Shown here in pieces: positions 42,470 to 52,087 of a DNA stretch of 64,000 bases. The stretch comes from Flavobacterium channae. GTDB lineage: Bacteria > Bacteroidota > Bacteroidia > Flavobacteriales > Flavobacteriaceae. Positions within the stretch are counted from its first letter, which is position 1. The number at the start of each line of letters is the position of its first letter. The translations under genes and the position numbers were made by a program. Where the stretch lies: the NCBI RefSeq assembly GCF_021172165.1, contig NZ_CP089096.1, positions 1,178,001 to 1,242,000 on the forward strand. The letters run 5' to 3'. The notes beneath the pieces are model-generated. The model made no database searches and had not been told where the DNA came from. It saw only the letters and a program-made list of their open reading frames with translations.

Positions 42470-43666
42470 TTAAAAAACAATCAAATTAATATCGCGATAT
42501 TCTAAATTAAACCAATCAGCAATAGCTTTGTTGGTCAATAATCCGTGATAACAATAAATTCCGTTTTTTAATCCTCTATTGCAACGAATCGCTGATTCAA
42601 TTCCGCCATCTTCTGCAATGTGTAATAAGAAAGGAGAAATGATGTTACTAATTGATAAAGATGCCGTTTTTGAATAACGAGAAGGAATATTTGGCACGCA
42701 ATAATGAATTACACCATTTTTTATAAAAGTTGGTTTTTCATGTGTGGTAACTTCTGAAGTTTCAAAACATCCTCCAGTATCAATACTTACATCGACAATT
42801 ATAGCGCCTTTTTTCATATGTTCTACCATTGTTTCCGTAACCACAACTGGCGCTCTATTTTTTCCTTTCATTGCTCCAATAGCAACGTCACAACGTCTAA
42901 GTGCTTTTAAAAGTGATTTTTCTTGAATGGTTGAAGTAAATATTCTTTGGTTTAAAGTGTTTTGTAAACGACGTAATTTGGTAATTGAATTATCAAAAAC
43001 TTTTACATGTGCACCTAAACCTAAGGCAGTTCTAGCGGCATATTCAGCAACAGTTCCAGCTCCTATGATAACAACTTTTGTTGGTGGAACTCCAGTGATG
43101 TTTCCGAAAAGTAATCCTTTTCCAATGTTTTCGCCAATCATTAATTCGGAAGCAATTAAAATAGATGCAGTTCCGGCAATTTCGGATAACGATTTTACAG
43201 CCGGATATGAACCATCTTCGTCTTTAATAAATTCGAAAGCTAAAGCCGTTATTCGTTTACAAGCTAAAGCTTCAAAATATTCTTTTTTTTGTGTTTTTAA
43301 TTGAATAGCAGAAATGACAATGGTTTGCGGATTCATCATTTCTATTTCTGAAAGAGTAGGTGGTTCTACTTTTAAAATCATTGGGCAACCCCAAACTTTT
43401 TTAGGATCTTGCGTTATTTCTGCACCAGCATCACTATATTCTTTATCTGTATAACTAGAACTTTCACCTGCTCCGGCTTCTAACATTACTCTATGTCCGT
43501 GTGAAACTAATGAAGAAACTGCATCTGGAGTTAAACAAATACGACGTTCTTGATAAGATGTTTCTTTTGGTATTCCAATAAATAATTCACTTTTATGTCG
43601 TGCCACTTCTAATTTCTCTTCTTGCGGTAATAACTGTGACTTTGAAAAAGGGCTATAAATGGACAT
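42470..43666 (-). CDS. ald: Alanine dehydrogenase
   Basis: 398 residues. NAD-dependent interconversion of alanine and pyruvate plus ammonia. N-terminal substrate domain IGIPKETSYQERRICLTPDAV, EAGAGESSSYTDKEYSDAGAEI; nucleotide fold VVIIGAGTVAEYAARTALGLGAHVKVFD; DVSIDTGGCFETSE and HYCVPNIPSRYSKTASLSISN. The N-terminal 28 residues (SKSQLLPQEEKLEVARHKS) extend beyond the classical enzyme, as in Bacteroidota homologues, which are sometimes annotated as NAD(P) transhydrogenase alpha-like. No beta subunit gene is nearby, so alanine dehydrogenase is preferred. Confidence 0.88.
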   Translation of the reverse strand: MSIYSPFSKSQLLPQEEKLEVARHKSELFIGIPKETSYQERRICLTPDAVSSLVSHGHRVMLEAGAGESSSYTDKEYSDAGAEITQDPKKVWGCPMILKVEPPTLSEIEMMNPQTIVISAIQLKTQKKEYFEALACKRITALAFEFIKDEDGSYPAVKSLSEIAGTASILIASELMIGENIGKGLLFGNITGVPPTKVVIIGAGTVAEYAARTALGLGAHVKVFDNSITKLRRLQNTLNQRIFTSTIQEKSLLKALRRCDVAIGAMKGKNRAPVVVTETMVEHMKKGAIIVDVSIDTGGCFETSEVTTHEKPTFIKNGVIHYCVPNIPSRYSKTASLSISNIISPFLLHIAEDGGIESAIRCNRGLKNGIYCYHGLLTNKAIADWFNLEYRDINLIVF

Positions 43667-43750
43667 GTCGTGTTGTTTTTAGAGGTACCAATTTAGGAAT
43701 ATTTTTTAATATAGGAAATACAGTTTCGATAAAACAAAATAGTTTCAGCT

Positions 43751-44164
43751 TTAATTTTTTAAAACCAATTCTCGTTTACCATCAGCCATGACTTTGATTG
43801 AAATGCTAGCATGATCAATTGGAATTAAATTTGGTGTTTTTTCAGGCCATTCTATAAAACACCAATTATCAGAATAAAAATATTCGTCTAATCCCATATC
43901 GTATCCTTCTTCTTCAGAATTTAAACGATATAAGTCAAAATGATACACAATTTCGCCTTCATAAGTACGATATTCGTTTACTAATGAAAATGTTGGGCTA
44001 CTTGAATTATCTTTTACACCTAATTCTTTGACTAATTCTTTAATTAAGGTCGTTTTTCCGGCTCCCATTTGAGCATGAAAGGTGATGATTTTTTTTAAAG
44101 AAGGTGTGGCTAATATTTGTTTAGCAATGTTATTTATTTCTTCTAAACTGTAGTTTATTGTCAT
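43751..44164 (-). CDS. tsaE: tRNA threonylcarbamoyladenosine synthesis ATPase TsaE
   Basis: 137 residues, usual length. P-loop ATPase of the TsaBDE complex making t6A37 in ANN-decoding tRNAs. Walker A GAGKTTLIKEL (in AQMGAGKTT), SSPTFSLVNEY, YHFDLYRL, FIEWPE are the family signatures. Starts 26 bases after porX, a common pairing in Flavobacteriaceae. Confidence 0.96.
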   Translation of the reverse strand: MTINYSLEEINNIAKQILATPSLKKIITFHAQMGAGKTTLIKELVKELGVKDNSSSPTFSLVNEYRTYEGEIVYHFDLYRLNSEEEGYDMGLDEYFYSDNWCFIEWPEKTPNLIPIDHASISIKVMADGKRELVLKN

Positions 44165-44190
44165 ATAATATCAATAATTAACTGCAACTT

Positions 44191-45744
44191 TTATCTTGGT
44201 TCTAACACTAAAAACGGAATCACCATTTCTTCTAATGAAATTCCACCGTGTTGGTAAGTGTTTCTGTAATAACTTACATAGTGATTGAAGTTGTTAACAT
44301 AAGCCAAAAATAAATCGTTTTTTGCGAAAATAAAAGAGCTGCTCATATTTAAAGCTGGAAGTCCAATTTTTTTAGGATCTTTAACTGCATAAACATCTTT
44401 ATCTTCATATGTTAAACTTCTTCCGGTTTTGTATCTAAGGTTTAAACTCGTGTTTTTATCTCCAATAACTTTAGAAGGATTTTTACAGTTTATAGTTCCA
44501 TGATCAGTTGTTAAAATTAATCTGAAACCAAGTGCTTGCGCTTGCTGAATCATTTCTAATAAAGGTGAATTTTTAAACCAACTCAAAGTTAACGAACGAT
44601 ACGCTTTATCATTTGATGCTAATTCTTTTACAACATCCATTTCAGTTTTAGCATGAGAAAGCATGTCAACAAAATTGTAAACAATTGTTGTTAAGTCGTT
44701 ACTTTTTAAAGCTTTGAAATTGTCTGCTAATTTTTTTCCGTCTTTAAAATTGGTAATCTTATAATATTCTTGTTTGATATTTAATCCCAAACGTTTTAAT
44801 TGCTCAGTAAGAAATTCGCCTTCGTATAAGTTTTTTCCACCATCATCAACATCGTTTTTCCAATATTGAGGAAACTTTTTCTCCATATCTAAAGGCAATA
44901 ACCCAGAGAAAATAGCATTTCTGGCATATTGCGTAGCTGTTGGAAGAATAGAGTAGTAGCTTACTTCTTTTTCTAATTTGTAGTGATTGTTTACTATACT
45001 TTCAAAAGCTTTCCACTGATCATATCGTAAATTATCAATCACAATAAACAAGATAGGTTTATCTTTTTTACGAATTTCAGGCGCTACATATTGTCCAAAA
45101 ACTTGATGCGATAAAACTGGAGCGTCATCTGGATCTTGAATCCAGTCTTCGTAATTACGCTCAATGAATTTACCAAATTGTACATTGGCTTCCGTTTTTT
45201 GACTTTCTAGAATTTCAACCATACTTTGGTCTTCAATATTTTCCAATTCCAATTCCCAAAAAAGAAGTTTTTTATACAATTCAACCCAATCTTCGTAAGT
45301 GCGAACCATTGCCATATCCATAACAATTTTTCGGAATTCTTTTTGGTAGTCTAAAGTTGTTTTTTCTGAAATCAACCTTGAATGGTCTAAGTTTTTCTTT
45401 AAACTCAGTAAAATTTGATTTGGATTTACTGGTTTTATCAAATAATCGGCAATTTTAGAACCAATAGCTTCTTCCATTATATATTCTTCTTCACTTTTGG
45501 TAATCATAATTACTGGAACTGAAGATTTTTTTTCTTTTAATTCAGATAAAGTTTCTAAACCACTCAAACCAGGCATATTTTCATCTAAGAAAACAATGTC
45601 AAAATTTTGCTCATCAAACAAATCAATAGCATCTTGACCATTATTACAAGTTGTTACATGATAGTTTTTCTTTTCTAAGAATAATATATGTGGTTTTAAT
45701 AAATCGATTTCATCGTCAACCCAAAGTATTTTTATCTGGCTCAT
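44191..45744 (-). CDS. porX: PorX-type response regulator with PglZ phosphodiesterase domain
   Basis: 517 residues. Regulator of the type IX secretion system in Bacteroidota. Residues 1-125 are a receiver domain with acidic pocket DDE near residue 10-12, phospho-acceptor Asp in FDIVFLDENMPG and Lys in YLIKPVNPNQ; residues 205-517 form a PglZ/alkaline-phosphatase-superfamily domain with the metal residues FIVIDNLRYDQW and LTTDHGTINCKNP plus HYVSYYRNTYQHGG. No DNA-binding domain: PorX acts through sigma factor SigP and by nucleotide hydrolysis in P. gingivalis (family knowledge). Its kinase PorY is not in this window. Confidence 0.93.
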   Translation of the reverse strand: MSQIKILWVDDEIDLLKPHILFLEKKNYHVTTCNNGQDAIDLFDEQNFDIVFLDENMPGLSGLETLSELKEKKSSVPVIMITKSEEEYIMEEAIGSKIADYLIKPVNPNQILLSLKKNLDHSRLISEKTTLDYQKEFRKIVMDMAMVRTYEDWVELYKKLLFWELELENIEDQSMVEILESQKTEANVQFGKFIERNYEDWIQDPDDAPVLSHQVFGQYVAPEIRKKDKPILFIVIDNLRYDQWKAFESIVNNHYKLEKEVSYYSILPTATQYARNAIFSGLLPLDMEKKFPQYWKNDVDDGGKNLYEGEFLTEQLKRLGLNIKQEYYKITNFKDGKKLADNFKALKSNDLTTIVYNFVDMLSHAKTEMDVVKELASNDKAYRSLTLSWFKNSPLLEMIQQAQALGFRLILTTDHGTINCKNPSKVIGDKNTSLNLRYKTGRSLTYEDKDVYAVKDPKKIGLPALNMSSSFIFAKNDLFLAYVNNFNHYVSYYRNTYQHGGISLEEMVIPFLVLEPR

Positions 45745-45850
45745 TTCTTATTAATTTGTTTGCAAGTTACTATTTATTAAACGACCATTGTATTAAATTT
45801 AGTATAAAATTTGACATTAGTTTTAAACAATTCTTTTTATAAAAAATCGC

Positions 45851-45858
45851 TACATTTG
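45851..45858 (+). promoter_or_regulatory. Promoter -7 element (TACATTTG) of the HD hydrolase
   Basis: Matches TAnnTTTG, 19 bases before the GTG start at 45878. Confidence 0.5.
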
Positions 45859-45877
45859 TTACTCAAAATAAAGACCT

Positions 45878-47113
45878 GTGAGCCATACCAATAAACTCAA
45901 AATATTCAATGATCCTATTTATGGTTTTATTACCATTCCAAATTCATTAATCTACGATTTAATTCAACATCCTTACTTTCAGCGTTTGCGTAGAATTTCC
46001 CAAATGGGAATGTCGTATTTAGTCTATCCAGGAGCACATCACACACGATTTCATCATGCATTAGGTTGTATGCATATCATGCAAAAAGCTGTTCAAACTT
46101 TACAGTTTAAAGGTGTTTCTATTTCTGAAGAAGAAGAAAATGCACTATATATAGCTATACTTTTACACGATATAGGACATGGTCCTTATAGTCATGCAAT
46201 GGAACATAGTATTGTAGAAGAAGTGCATCATGAAGAATTATCGCTTCAGTTTATGGAGCAATTAAATAAAGAGTTTAATGGAAAATTAGCACTTGCTATT
46301 CAGGTTTTTAAAGGAGAATATCATCGAAAATTCATGTTGCAATTGATTTCAAGTCAGTTGGATATGGATCGAATGGATTATTTAAAACGCGATAGTTTTT
46401 ACAGCGGTGTTGCCGAAGGAAATATTAATAGTGAGCGTTTGATTCAGATGATGAATGTGCAAGACGATTATTTAGTAATTGAAGAAAAAGGGATTTATTC
46501 TGTTGAAAAGTTCTTAGTAGCAAGACGTTTAATGTATTGGCAAGCATATTTGCACAAGACAAGTGTTGTAGCAGAACTGATATTAACTAAAATTTTAAAG
46601 CGAGCTAAAGAATTAACGCAAAAAGGAGTTTTATTGCCTTGTAGCGAACCACTTCAGTTTTTCTTACAAAATAAAATTTCATTACAAGATTTTGATAAAT
46701 CAACCTTGGATAAGTTTTCTTATTTAGATGATTATGATGTTTTAGGAGCAATCAAATCATGGCAATTTCATTCCGATTTTGTTTTGCAATCATTGTGTAA
46801 AATGATTCTGAATCGCGATTTATTAAAGATTCAAATGTCAGATGAAAAGCCAAACAAAGAAAATTTAATCGCACTTAAGAATAAGTATATGGCTTATGCA
46901 AACATTTCTGACAAAGAAGCCGATTATTTTGTTTTTAAAGGAAAGTTAAAGAATCAAGCCTATAGCAAATCAAGTGAGCCAATTCGAATATTAAAAAAAG
47001 ATAAAACAATTGAAGATGTAGTTGAAGCTTCAGATCAATTGCATTTAAAAGCATTGTCAAAACCAGTAACAAAATATTTTATATGTTTTCCAAAAGTGGT
47101 GATGGAAGCATAG
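45878..47113 (+). CDS. HD-domain phosphohydrolase (dNTPase-like)
   Basis: 411 residues with a GTG start (no suitable ATG; homologues begin NKLKIFNDPIYGFI). HD superfamily of the SAMHD1/dGTPase kind: H...HD motif in HTRFHHALGCMH, LLHDIGHGPYSHAMEH, and D in QLDMDRMDYLKRDSFYSG. All metal ligands are present. Probable role is hydrolysis of deoxynucleoside triphosphates or a related nucleotide; substrate not known. It precedes the lipid A genes by 120 bases, a conserved Flavobacteriaceae neighbour. Confidence 0.9.
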   Translation: MSHTNKLKIFNDPIYGFITIPNSLIYDLIQHPYFQRLRRISQMGMSYLVYPGAHHTRFHHALGCMHIMQKAVQTLQFKGVSISEEEENALYIAILLHDIGHGPYSHAMEHSIVEEVHHEELSLQFMEQLNKEFNGKLALAIQVFKGEYHRKFMLQLISSQLDMDRMDYLKRDSFYSGVAEGNINSERLIQMMNVQDDYLVIEEKGIYSVEKFLVARRLMYWQAYLHKTSVVAELILTKILKRAKELTQKGVLLPCSEPLQFFLQNKISLQDFDKSTLDKFSYLDDYDVLGAIKSWQFHSDFVLQSLCKMILNRDLLKIQMSDEKPNKENLIALKNKYMAYANISDKEADYFVFKGKLKNQAYSKSSEPIRILKKDKTIEDVVEASDQLHLKALSKPVTKYFICFPKVVMEA

Positions 47114-47131
47114 CATTTTAATTAAATTTTA

Positions 47132-47139
47132 TATTTTTG
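47132..47139 (+). promoter_or_regulatory. Promoter -7 element (TATTTTTG) of the lpxD operon
   Basis: Matches TAnnTTTG. Transcription would begin near 47146, at or just within a 30-codon ORF, leaving a leader of about 90 bases before lpxD. Confidence 0.4.
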
Positions 47140-47144
47140 CCAAG

Positions 47145-47237
47145 ATGAAGTGGAGTCAATACATTGTATTGAATGAAAATGATTATTTTTATATCCCAAA
47201 TCTATCAATTTTTGATAGTAATAAAATTTTAGAATGA
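47145..47237 (+). CDS. Possible 30-residue leader peptide before lpxD
   Basis: ATG at 47145 opens a 30-codon frame (MKWSQYIVLNENDYFYIPNL...) ending in TGA at 47235-47237, which overlaps the lpxD ATG as ATGA. The close overlap suggests translational coupling. No homologue is recognised and chance cannot be excluded in an AT-rich leader. Confidence 0.35.
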   Translation: MKWSQYIVLNENDYFYIPNLSIFDSNKILE

Positions 47238-48250
47238 AGTTTACAGCAGCACAAATAGCGGGTATTTTAGAAGGTGAAGTAGTTGGAAATCCAGATGCAG
47301 AAGTTTTTAAATTATCTAAAATAGAGGAAGGAACTGAAGGGTCGTTGACTTTTTTAGCAAATCCTAAATATACAAATCATATATATTCTACAAAGGCTAC
47401 AGTTGCTATTGTTAATGCAACTTTTGAACCAGAGCAAAAAATAACAACTACTTTAATTAAGGTAGAAGATGCTTATAAGTCTTTTTCAAAACTTCTTGAA
47501 TATTACAACCAAGTAAAATTAATGAAGTCAGGGATTGAACAACCATCTGTAATTTCTGAAGGTGTTGTTTATGGTGAAGACTTATATTTAGGAAGCTTTT
47601 GTTATATTGGTAAGAATGTAACTATTGGGAAAAATGTAAAAATTTATCCAAATAGTTTTATTGGAGATAATGTAACTATTGGTGACAATTGTGTTTTGTT
47701 TGCTGGAGTTCGTATTTATTCAGAAACCGAAATAGGAAATAATTGCACCATTCATTCCGGAACTATATTAGGTTCCGATGGTTTTGGATTTGCTCCTCAA
47801 GAAGATGGAACGTATTCTAAAGTGCCTCAAATTGGAAATGTTATTATTGAAGACAATGTAGAAATTGGTGCTTGTACAACAATTGATAGAGCAACTTTAG
47901 GATCTACAATTATTAGAAAAGGAGTGAAGTTGGATAATCATATTCAAGTAGCTCATAATGTTGAGATTGGAGAAAATACGGTTATTGCAGCTCAAACAGG
48001 AATTGCAGGAACAACTAAAATTGGTAAAAATTGTATGATTGGTGGTCAAGTTGGATTTGCGGGTCATCTAATAATTGGAGATGGTGTTAAAATTCAGGCA
48101 CAATCAGGAATTGGAAAAAATTTAGGAGATGGTGAAGTGGTTCAAGGTAGTCCAGCATTTAATTATGGCGACTTTGCAAAATCATTTGTTCACTTCAGAA
48201 ATTTACCAAAAATAGTTTCAGAGATTGAAGAATTAAAAAGAAATAAATAA
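47234..48250 (+). CDS. lpxD: UDP-3-O-(3-hydroxyacyl)glucosamine N-acyltransferase LpxD
   Basis: 338 residues, normal. Adds the second hydroxyacyl chain in lipid A synthesis. N-terminal uridine-binding domain (KFTAAQIAGILEGEVVGN, SLTFLANPKY), then a left-handed beta-helix of hexapeptide repeats (IGKNVTIGKNVKIYPNSFIG) with DGFGFAP and the catalytic His region DNHIQVAHNVEIG, GQVGFAGHL, and a C-terminal helix (FVHFRNLPKIVSEIEELK). First complete gene of the lpxD-lpxC/fabZ-lpxA-efp run. Confidence 0.96.
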   Translation: MKFTAAQIAGILEGEVVGNPDAEVFKLSKIEEGTEGSLTFLANPKYTNHIYSTKATVAIVNATFEPEQKITTTLIKVEDAYKSFSKLLEYYNQVKLMKSGIEQPSVISEGVVYGEDLYLGSFCYIGKNVTIGKNVKIYPNSFIGDNVTIGDNCVLFAGVRIYSETEIGNNCTIHSGTILGSDGFGFAPQEDGTYSKVPQIGNVIIEDNVEIGACTTIDRATLGSTIIRKGVKLDNHIQVAHNVEIGENTVIAAQTGIAGTTKIGKNCMIGGQVGFAGHLIIGDGVKIQAQSGIGKNLGDGEVVQGSPAFNYGDFAKSFVHFRNLPKIVSEIEELKRNK

Positions 48251-48269
48251 TTTAAATACAAATTTTATC

Positions 48270-49658
48270 ATGGCGAAGCAAACAACAATTGCTGCAGAAA
48301 TATCATTAAAAGGTGTAGGATTACATACTGGTCAAGAAGTTTCTATGACTTTTAAACCAGCTCCAGTAAACAACGGATTTACATTTGTTCGTGTAGATTT
48401 AGAAGGACAACCTATTATTGAAGCTGATGCAAACTATGTTGTAAATACGCAACGAGGAACTAATTTAGAAAAATTAGGAGTAATGATTCAAACTCCAGAG
48501 CACGTATTAGCTGCTTTAGTGGGTTGTGACATTGATAATGTTATTATTGAATTGAATGCTTCTGAATTGCCAATTATGGATGGTTCTTCAAAATACTTTG
48601 TTGAAGCAATTGAAAAAGTTGGTGTAGTAGAACAAGATGCTGAAAGAAAAGTATATGTAGTTAAAGAAGTAATTTCATTTTTAGATGAAGCTACAGGTAG
48701 CGAAATTACAGTAATCCCTTCTGAAGAATATTGTGTAACTGCTATGGTTGATTTTGGTACTAAAGTTTTAGGTACTCAAAATGCAACCATGAAAAGCATT
48801 AAAGAATTTAAAAAAGAAATTGCTGATTGTAGAACATTTAGTTTCTTACATGAATTAGAATCTCTTTTAAATAATGGATTAATAAAAGGAGGTGATTTAA
48901 ATAATGCTATTGTTTATGTAGATAAAGAAATTTCTAATGAAACAATGGAAAATTTAAAGAAAGCTTTCAATAAGGATAAGATTTCAGTTAAGTCAAATGG
49001 AATTTTAGATAATTTAACTTTGCATTTTCCAAATGAAGCTGCAAGACATAAATTATTAGATATTGTTGGTGATTTATCTTTGATAGGAACTCGTATTCAA
49101 GGAAAAGTTATTGCTAACAAACCAGGTCATTATGTGAACACACAGTTTGCAAAAAAGATTGCTAAAATTATTAAATTAGAAGAACGTAATAACGTTCCTT
49201 GTTATGACATTAATAAAGAACCGGTATTGGACATTCATGGTATTATGAATTTATTACCACACAGACCACCATTTTTATTGGTTGATAAAATTTTAGAATT
49301 GTCAGATACTCATGTTGTCGGTTTAAAAAATGTTACTATGAATGAAGATTTCTTCGTAGGGCATTTTCCAGGTGCACCAGTAATGCCGGGAGTTTTACAA
49401 ATTGAAGCTATGGCTCAAACAGGTGGTATTTTAATATTAAGTACAGTTCCAGATCCAGAAAATTACTTAACGTATTTCATGAAAATTGACAATGTTAAGT
49501 TTAAAAATAAAGTTTTACCAGGTGATACCTTGTTCTTTAAGTGTGATTTAATTTCACCTATTAGAAGAGGAATTTGTCACATGCAAGCTTACGCTTATGC
49601 AAATGGTAAATTAGTTTCAGAAGCCGAATTAATGGCGCAAATTGTTAAAGTAAAATAA
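48270..49658 (+). CDS. lpxC: Bifunctional LpxC deacetylase / FabZ dehydratase
   Basis: 462 residues, a fusion typical of Bacteroidota. Residues 1-300: LpxC zinc deacetylase, committed step of lipid A synthesis (LKGVGLHTGQEVSMTF, first His in TPEHVLAALVGCDIDN, then the His/Asp ligands in RHKLLDIVGDLSLIG and KPGHYVNTQFA). Residues 315-462: FabZ 3-hydroxyacyl-ACP dehydratase (IMNLLPHRPPFLLVDKIL, VGHFPGAPVMPGVLQIEAMAQ, active His and Glu present). Both active sites are complete. Fusing the two may balance phospholipid and LPS synthesis, since they compete for hydroxyacyl-ACP. Confidence 0.97.
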   Translation: MAKQTTIAAEISLKGVGLHTGQEVSMTFKPAPVNNGFTFVRVDLEGQPIIEADANYVVNTQRGTNLEKLGVMIQTPEHVLAALVGCDIDNVIIELNASELPIMDGSSKYFVEAIEKVGVVEQDAERKVYVVKEVISFLDEATGSEITVIPSEEYCVTAMVDFGTKVLGTQNATMKSIKEFKKEIADCRTFSFLHELESLLNNGLIKGGDLNNAIVYVDKEISNETMENLKKAFNKDKISVKSNGILDNLTLHFPNEAARHKLLDIVGDLSLIGTRIQGKVIANKPGHYVNTQFAKKIAKIIKLEERNNVPCYDINKEPVLDIHGIMNLLPHRPPFLLVDKILELSDTHVVGLKNVTMNEDFFVGHFPGAPVMPGVLQIEAMAQTGGILILSTVPDPENYLTYFMKIDNVKFKNKVLPGDTLFFKCDLISPIRRGICHMQAYAYANGKLVSEAELMAQIVKVK

Positions 49659-49664
49659 AGATAT

Positions 49665-50450
49665 ATGAATCAACCATTAGCTTATGTGCACCCTGGTGCT
49701 AAAATAGCAAGAAACGTAGTAATTGATCCTTTTACTACTATTCACAACAATGTTGAAATAGGAGAGGGAACTTGGATTGGTTCAAATGTAACTATTATGG
49801 AAGGTGCTCGTATTGGAAAAAATTGTAACATTTTTCCTGGAGCAGTAATTTCGGCAGTTCCTCAAGATTTAAAATTTGGAGGAGAAGAATCATTAGCTGT
49901 AATAGGAGACAATACAACAATTAGAGAATGCGTTACAATTAATAGAGGAACAATTGCTTCTGGTCAAACAAGAATTGGTAAAAATTGTTTGATTATGGCA
50001 ACAGCTCATATTGCTCACGATTGTCATATTGGTGATAATGCAATTATTGTAAACGGAGTTGCTTTAGCTGGTCACGTTACAGTAGGTAATTTTGCAATTA
50101 TTGGAGGTTTAGCTGCGGTTCATCAATTTATTTCAATTGGAGACCATGCTATGATTTCTGGAGGTTCATTAGTAAGAAAAGATGTTCCACCGTTCACAAA
50201 AGCGGCAAAAGAACCTTTGTCATATGTAGGAATTAACTCTGTTGGTTTAAGAAGAAGAGGATTTACAACTGAAAAGATTAGAGAGATTCAAGATATTTAT
50301 AGAATTTTATATCAAAAAAACTACAATACAACTCAAGCTCTTAGTATTATTGAAGCCGAAATGGAGGCAACAAATGAAAGAGACGAAATCTTAGATTTCA
50401 TTCGTAATTCTTCACGTGGAATTATGAAAGGATATTCAAGTTCAATATAA
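49665..50450 (+). CDS. lpxA: UDP-N-acetylglucosamine O-acyltransferase LpxA
   Basis: 261 residues, normal length. First step of lipid A synthesis, cytoplasmic trimer. Hexapeptide beta-helix (IGEGTWIGSNVTIMEGARIG), the catalytic His in LIMATAHIAHDCHIG, AVHQFISIGDHAMISGGS, and a C-terminal helical domain (GLRRRGFTTEKIREIQDIYRILY). 6 bases after lpxC-fabZ. Confidence 0.97.
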   Translation: MNQPLAYVHPGAKIARNVVIDPFTTIHNNVEIGEGTWIGSNVTIMEGARIGKNCNIFPGAVISAVPQDLKFGGEESLAVIGDNTTIRECVTINRGTIASGQTRIGKNCLIMATAHIAHDCHIGDNAIIVNGVALAGHVTVGNFAIIGGLAAVHQFISIGDHAMISGGSLVRKDVPPFTKAAKEPLSYVGINSVGLRRRGFTTEKIREIQDIYRILYQKNYNTTQALSIIEAEMEATNERDEILDFIRNSSRGIMKGYSSSI

Positions 50451-50486
50451 TTTTAAAGTTAATAACAAACATCAAATAAAAACAAA

Positions 50487-51053
50487 ATGGCAAGTACATC
50501 AGATATTAGAAACGGATTATGTATCAAATACAATAACGATATCTATAAAATTATTGAATTTCTTCACGTAAAACCAGGTAAAGGACCAGCTTTCGTAAGA
50601 ACAAAATTAAAATCGTTAACTAACGGAAAAGTATTAGATAACACGTTTTCTGCTGGACATAAAATTGATGAAGTACGTGTTGAAACACATACATTCCAAT
50701 ATTTATATGCTGAAGGTGATCAATTTCACTTTATGAACAACGAATCATTCGAACAAATTACTTTAGATAAAAAAGTATTAGATGCTCCAGATTTATTAAA
50801 AGAAGGAACTAATGTAATGATTCAAATTAACGCTGAAACAGAAGCGCCTTTATCAGTAGATATGCCAGCTTCTATCGTTTTAGAAGTAACTTATGCAGAG
50901 CCAGGAGTTAAAGGAAATACAGCTACAAATGCAACTAAACCTGCAACTGTAGAAACTGGAGCAACTGTAAACGTTCCGTTGTTTATCAATGAAGGTGATA
51001 AAATCAAAATTGATACAGCAACTGGTAACTACATGGAAAGAGTAAAAGAATAA
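50487..51053 (+). CDS. efp: Elongation factor P
   Basis: 188 residues, standard. Rescues ribosomes stalled at proline runs. Three OB-like domains; the tip lysine is Lys32 in HVKPGKGPAFVR, and the C-terminal signature INEGDKIKIDTATGNYMER is present. Which enzyme modifies the lysine is not visible here (no epmAB or ymfI nearby). 36 bases after lpxA, followed by a hairpin. Confidence 0.98.
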   Translation: MASTSDIRNGLCIKYNNDIYKIIEFLHVKPGKGPAFVRTKLKSLTNGKVLDNTFSAGHKIDEVRVETHTFQYLYAEGDQFHFMNNESFEQITLDKKVLDAPDLLKEGTNVMIQINAETEAPLSVDMPASIVLEVTYAEPGVKGNTATNATKPATVETGATVNVPLFINEGDKIKIDTATGNYMERVKE

Positions 51054-51059
51054 TTTTTA

Positions 51060-51145
51060 GTAAAAAGTGAAGAGTAATTAGTAAATAGCCAAAAACTAAT
51101 TACTCTTTTATATTTTACTAATTACTATTCACTAATCACTTTTAA
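51060..51145. repeat. AT-rich TAATTAGT-type repeat and terminator between efp and lpxD2
   Basis: Several variants of AGTAATTAGT / ACTAATTACT occur in 90 bases. The strongest pairing is a 12-base perfect stem (51071-51082 with 51095-51106) followed by TTTT, usable as the efp terminator. The rest (ACTAATTACTATTCACTAATCACTT) looks like low-complexity intergenic repeat. Only local copies are visible. Confidence 0.55.
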
Positions 51146-52087
51146 ATGAAATTTCCAAAAGTTTATCCTCTAAAAGAAATAGCCAAAATTATCGATTGTA
51201 ATTTTGTTGGCGATGAAAATTTTTCTGTTCACGGTATGAATGAAATTCATGTTGTAGAACCAGGAGATATTGTATTTGTAGATCATCCAAAATATTATGA
51301 TAAGGCATTACAATCTGCTGCTACAATCGTTTTAATTAACAAAGAAGTAGATTGCCCAGAAGGAAAAGCTTTATTAGTTTCTGATGATCCTTTTAGAGAT
51401 TTCAATAAACTTACCAAACATTTTAGACCTTTTCAAGCTTCAAATGCTTCAATTTCTGATTCAGCTATCATTGGAGAAGGAACAGTAATTCAACCAAATT
51501 GTTTTATTGGGCACAATGTTCAAATTGGAAAAAATTGTCTTATTCATCCAAATGTAACTATTTACGATAATACGGTTATTGGAGATAATGTTATGATTCA
51601 TGCTGGAACTATTCTAGGAGCAGATGCATTTTATTATAAAAAACGTCCAGAAGGTTTTGATCAATTGTTATCTGGTGGTAGAGTAGTAATAGAAGATAAT
51701 GTAGGAATTGGAGCTTTATGTACTATTGATAAAGGAGTTACGGGAGATACAACTATTGGAGCTGGAACTAAAATTGATAATCAAGTTCATGTAGGACACG
51801 ATACCGTTATAGGAAAAAAATGTTTAATTGCTTCGCAAACAGGAATTGCTGGTTGTGTTGTAATTGAAGACGAAGTTACGCTTTGGGGACAAGTTGGTAC
51901 TACAAGTGGTATTACTATTGGTTCAAAAGCGGTTGTAATGGGACAAACGGGTGTTACAAAATCAATTGATGGTGGTAAAACCTATTTTGGAACGCCAATT
52001 GAGGAATCGAGAGAGAAATTAAAGCAATTAGCTAATGTGAAACGCATTCCAGAAATCATTGAAAAACTAAAGCAAAATGACAAATAG
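51146..52087 (+). CDS. Second LpxD-like acyltransferase
   Basis: 313 residues, a paralogue of LpxD with the same layout: N-terminal domain [33 protein letters not shown]; hexapeptide helix [20 protein letters not shown]; the segment [21 protein letters not shown] in place of DGFGFAP; catalytic-type His in [13 protein letters not shown]. It differs from LpxD in the acyl-chain region, so it may acylate a different sugar nucleotide or use a different acyl chain; such duplicates are common in Bacteroidota and often labelled LpxD. It overlaps the next gene by 11 bases. Confidence 0.85.
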   Translation: MKFPKVYPLKEIAKIIDCNFVGDENFSVHGMNEIHVVEPGDIVFVDHPKYYDKALQSAATIVLINKEVDCPEGKALLVSDDPFRDFNKLTKHFRPFQASNASISDSAIIGEGTVIQPNCFIGHNVQIGKNCLIHPNVTIYDNTVIGDNVMIHAGTILGADAFYYKKRPEGFDQLLSGGRVVIEDNVGIGALCTIDKGVTGDTTIGAGTKIDNQVHVGHDTVIGKKCLIASQTGIAGCVVIEDEVTLWGQVGTTSGITIGSKAVVMGQTGVTKSIDGGKTYFGTPIEESREKLKQLANVKRIPEIIEKLKQNDK

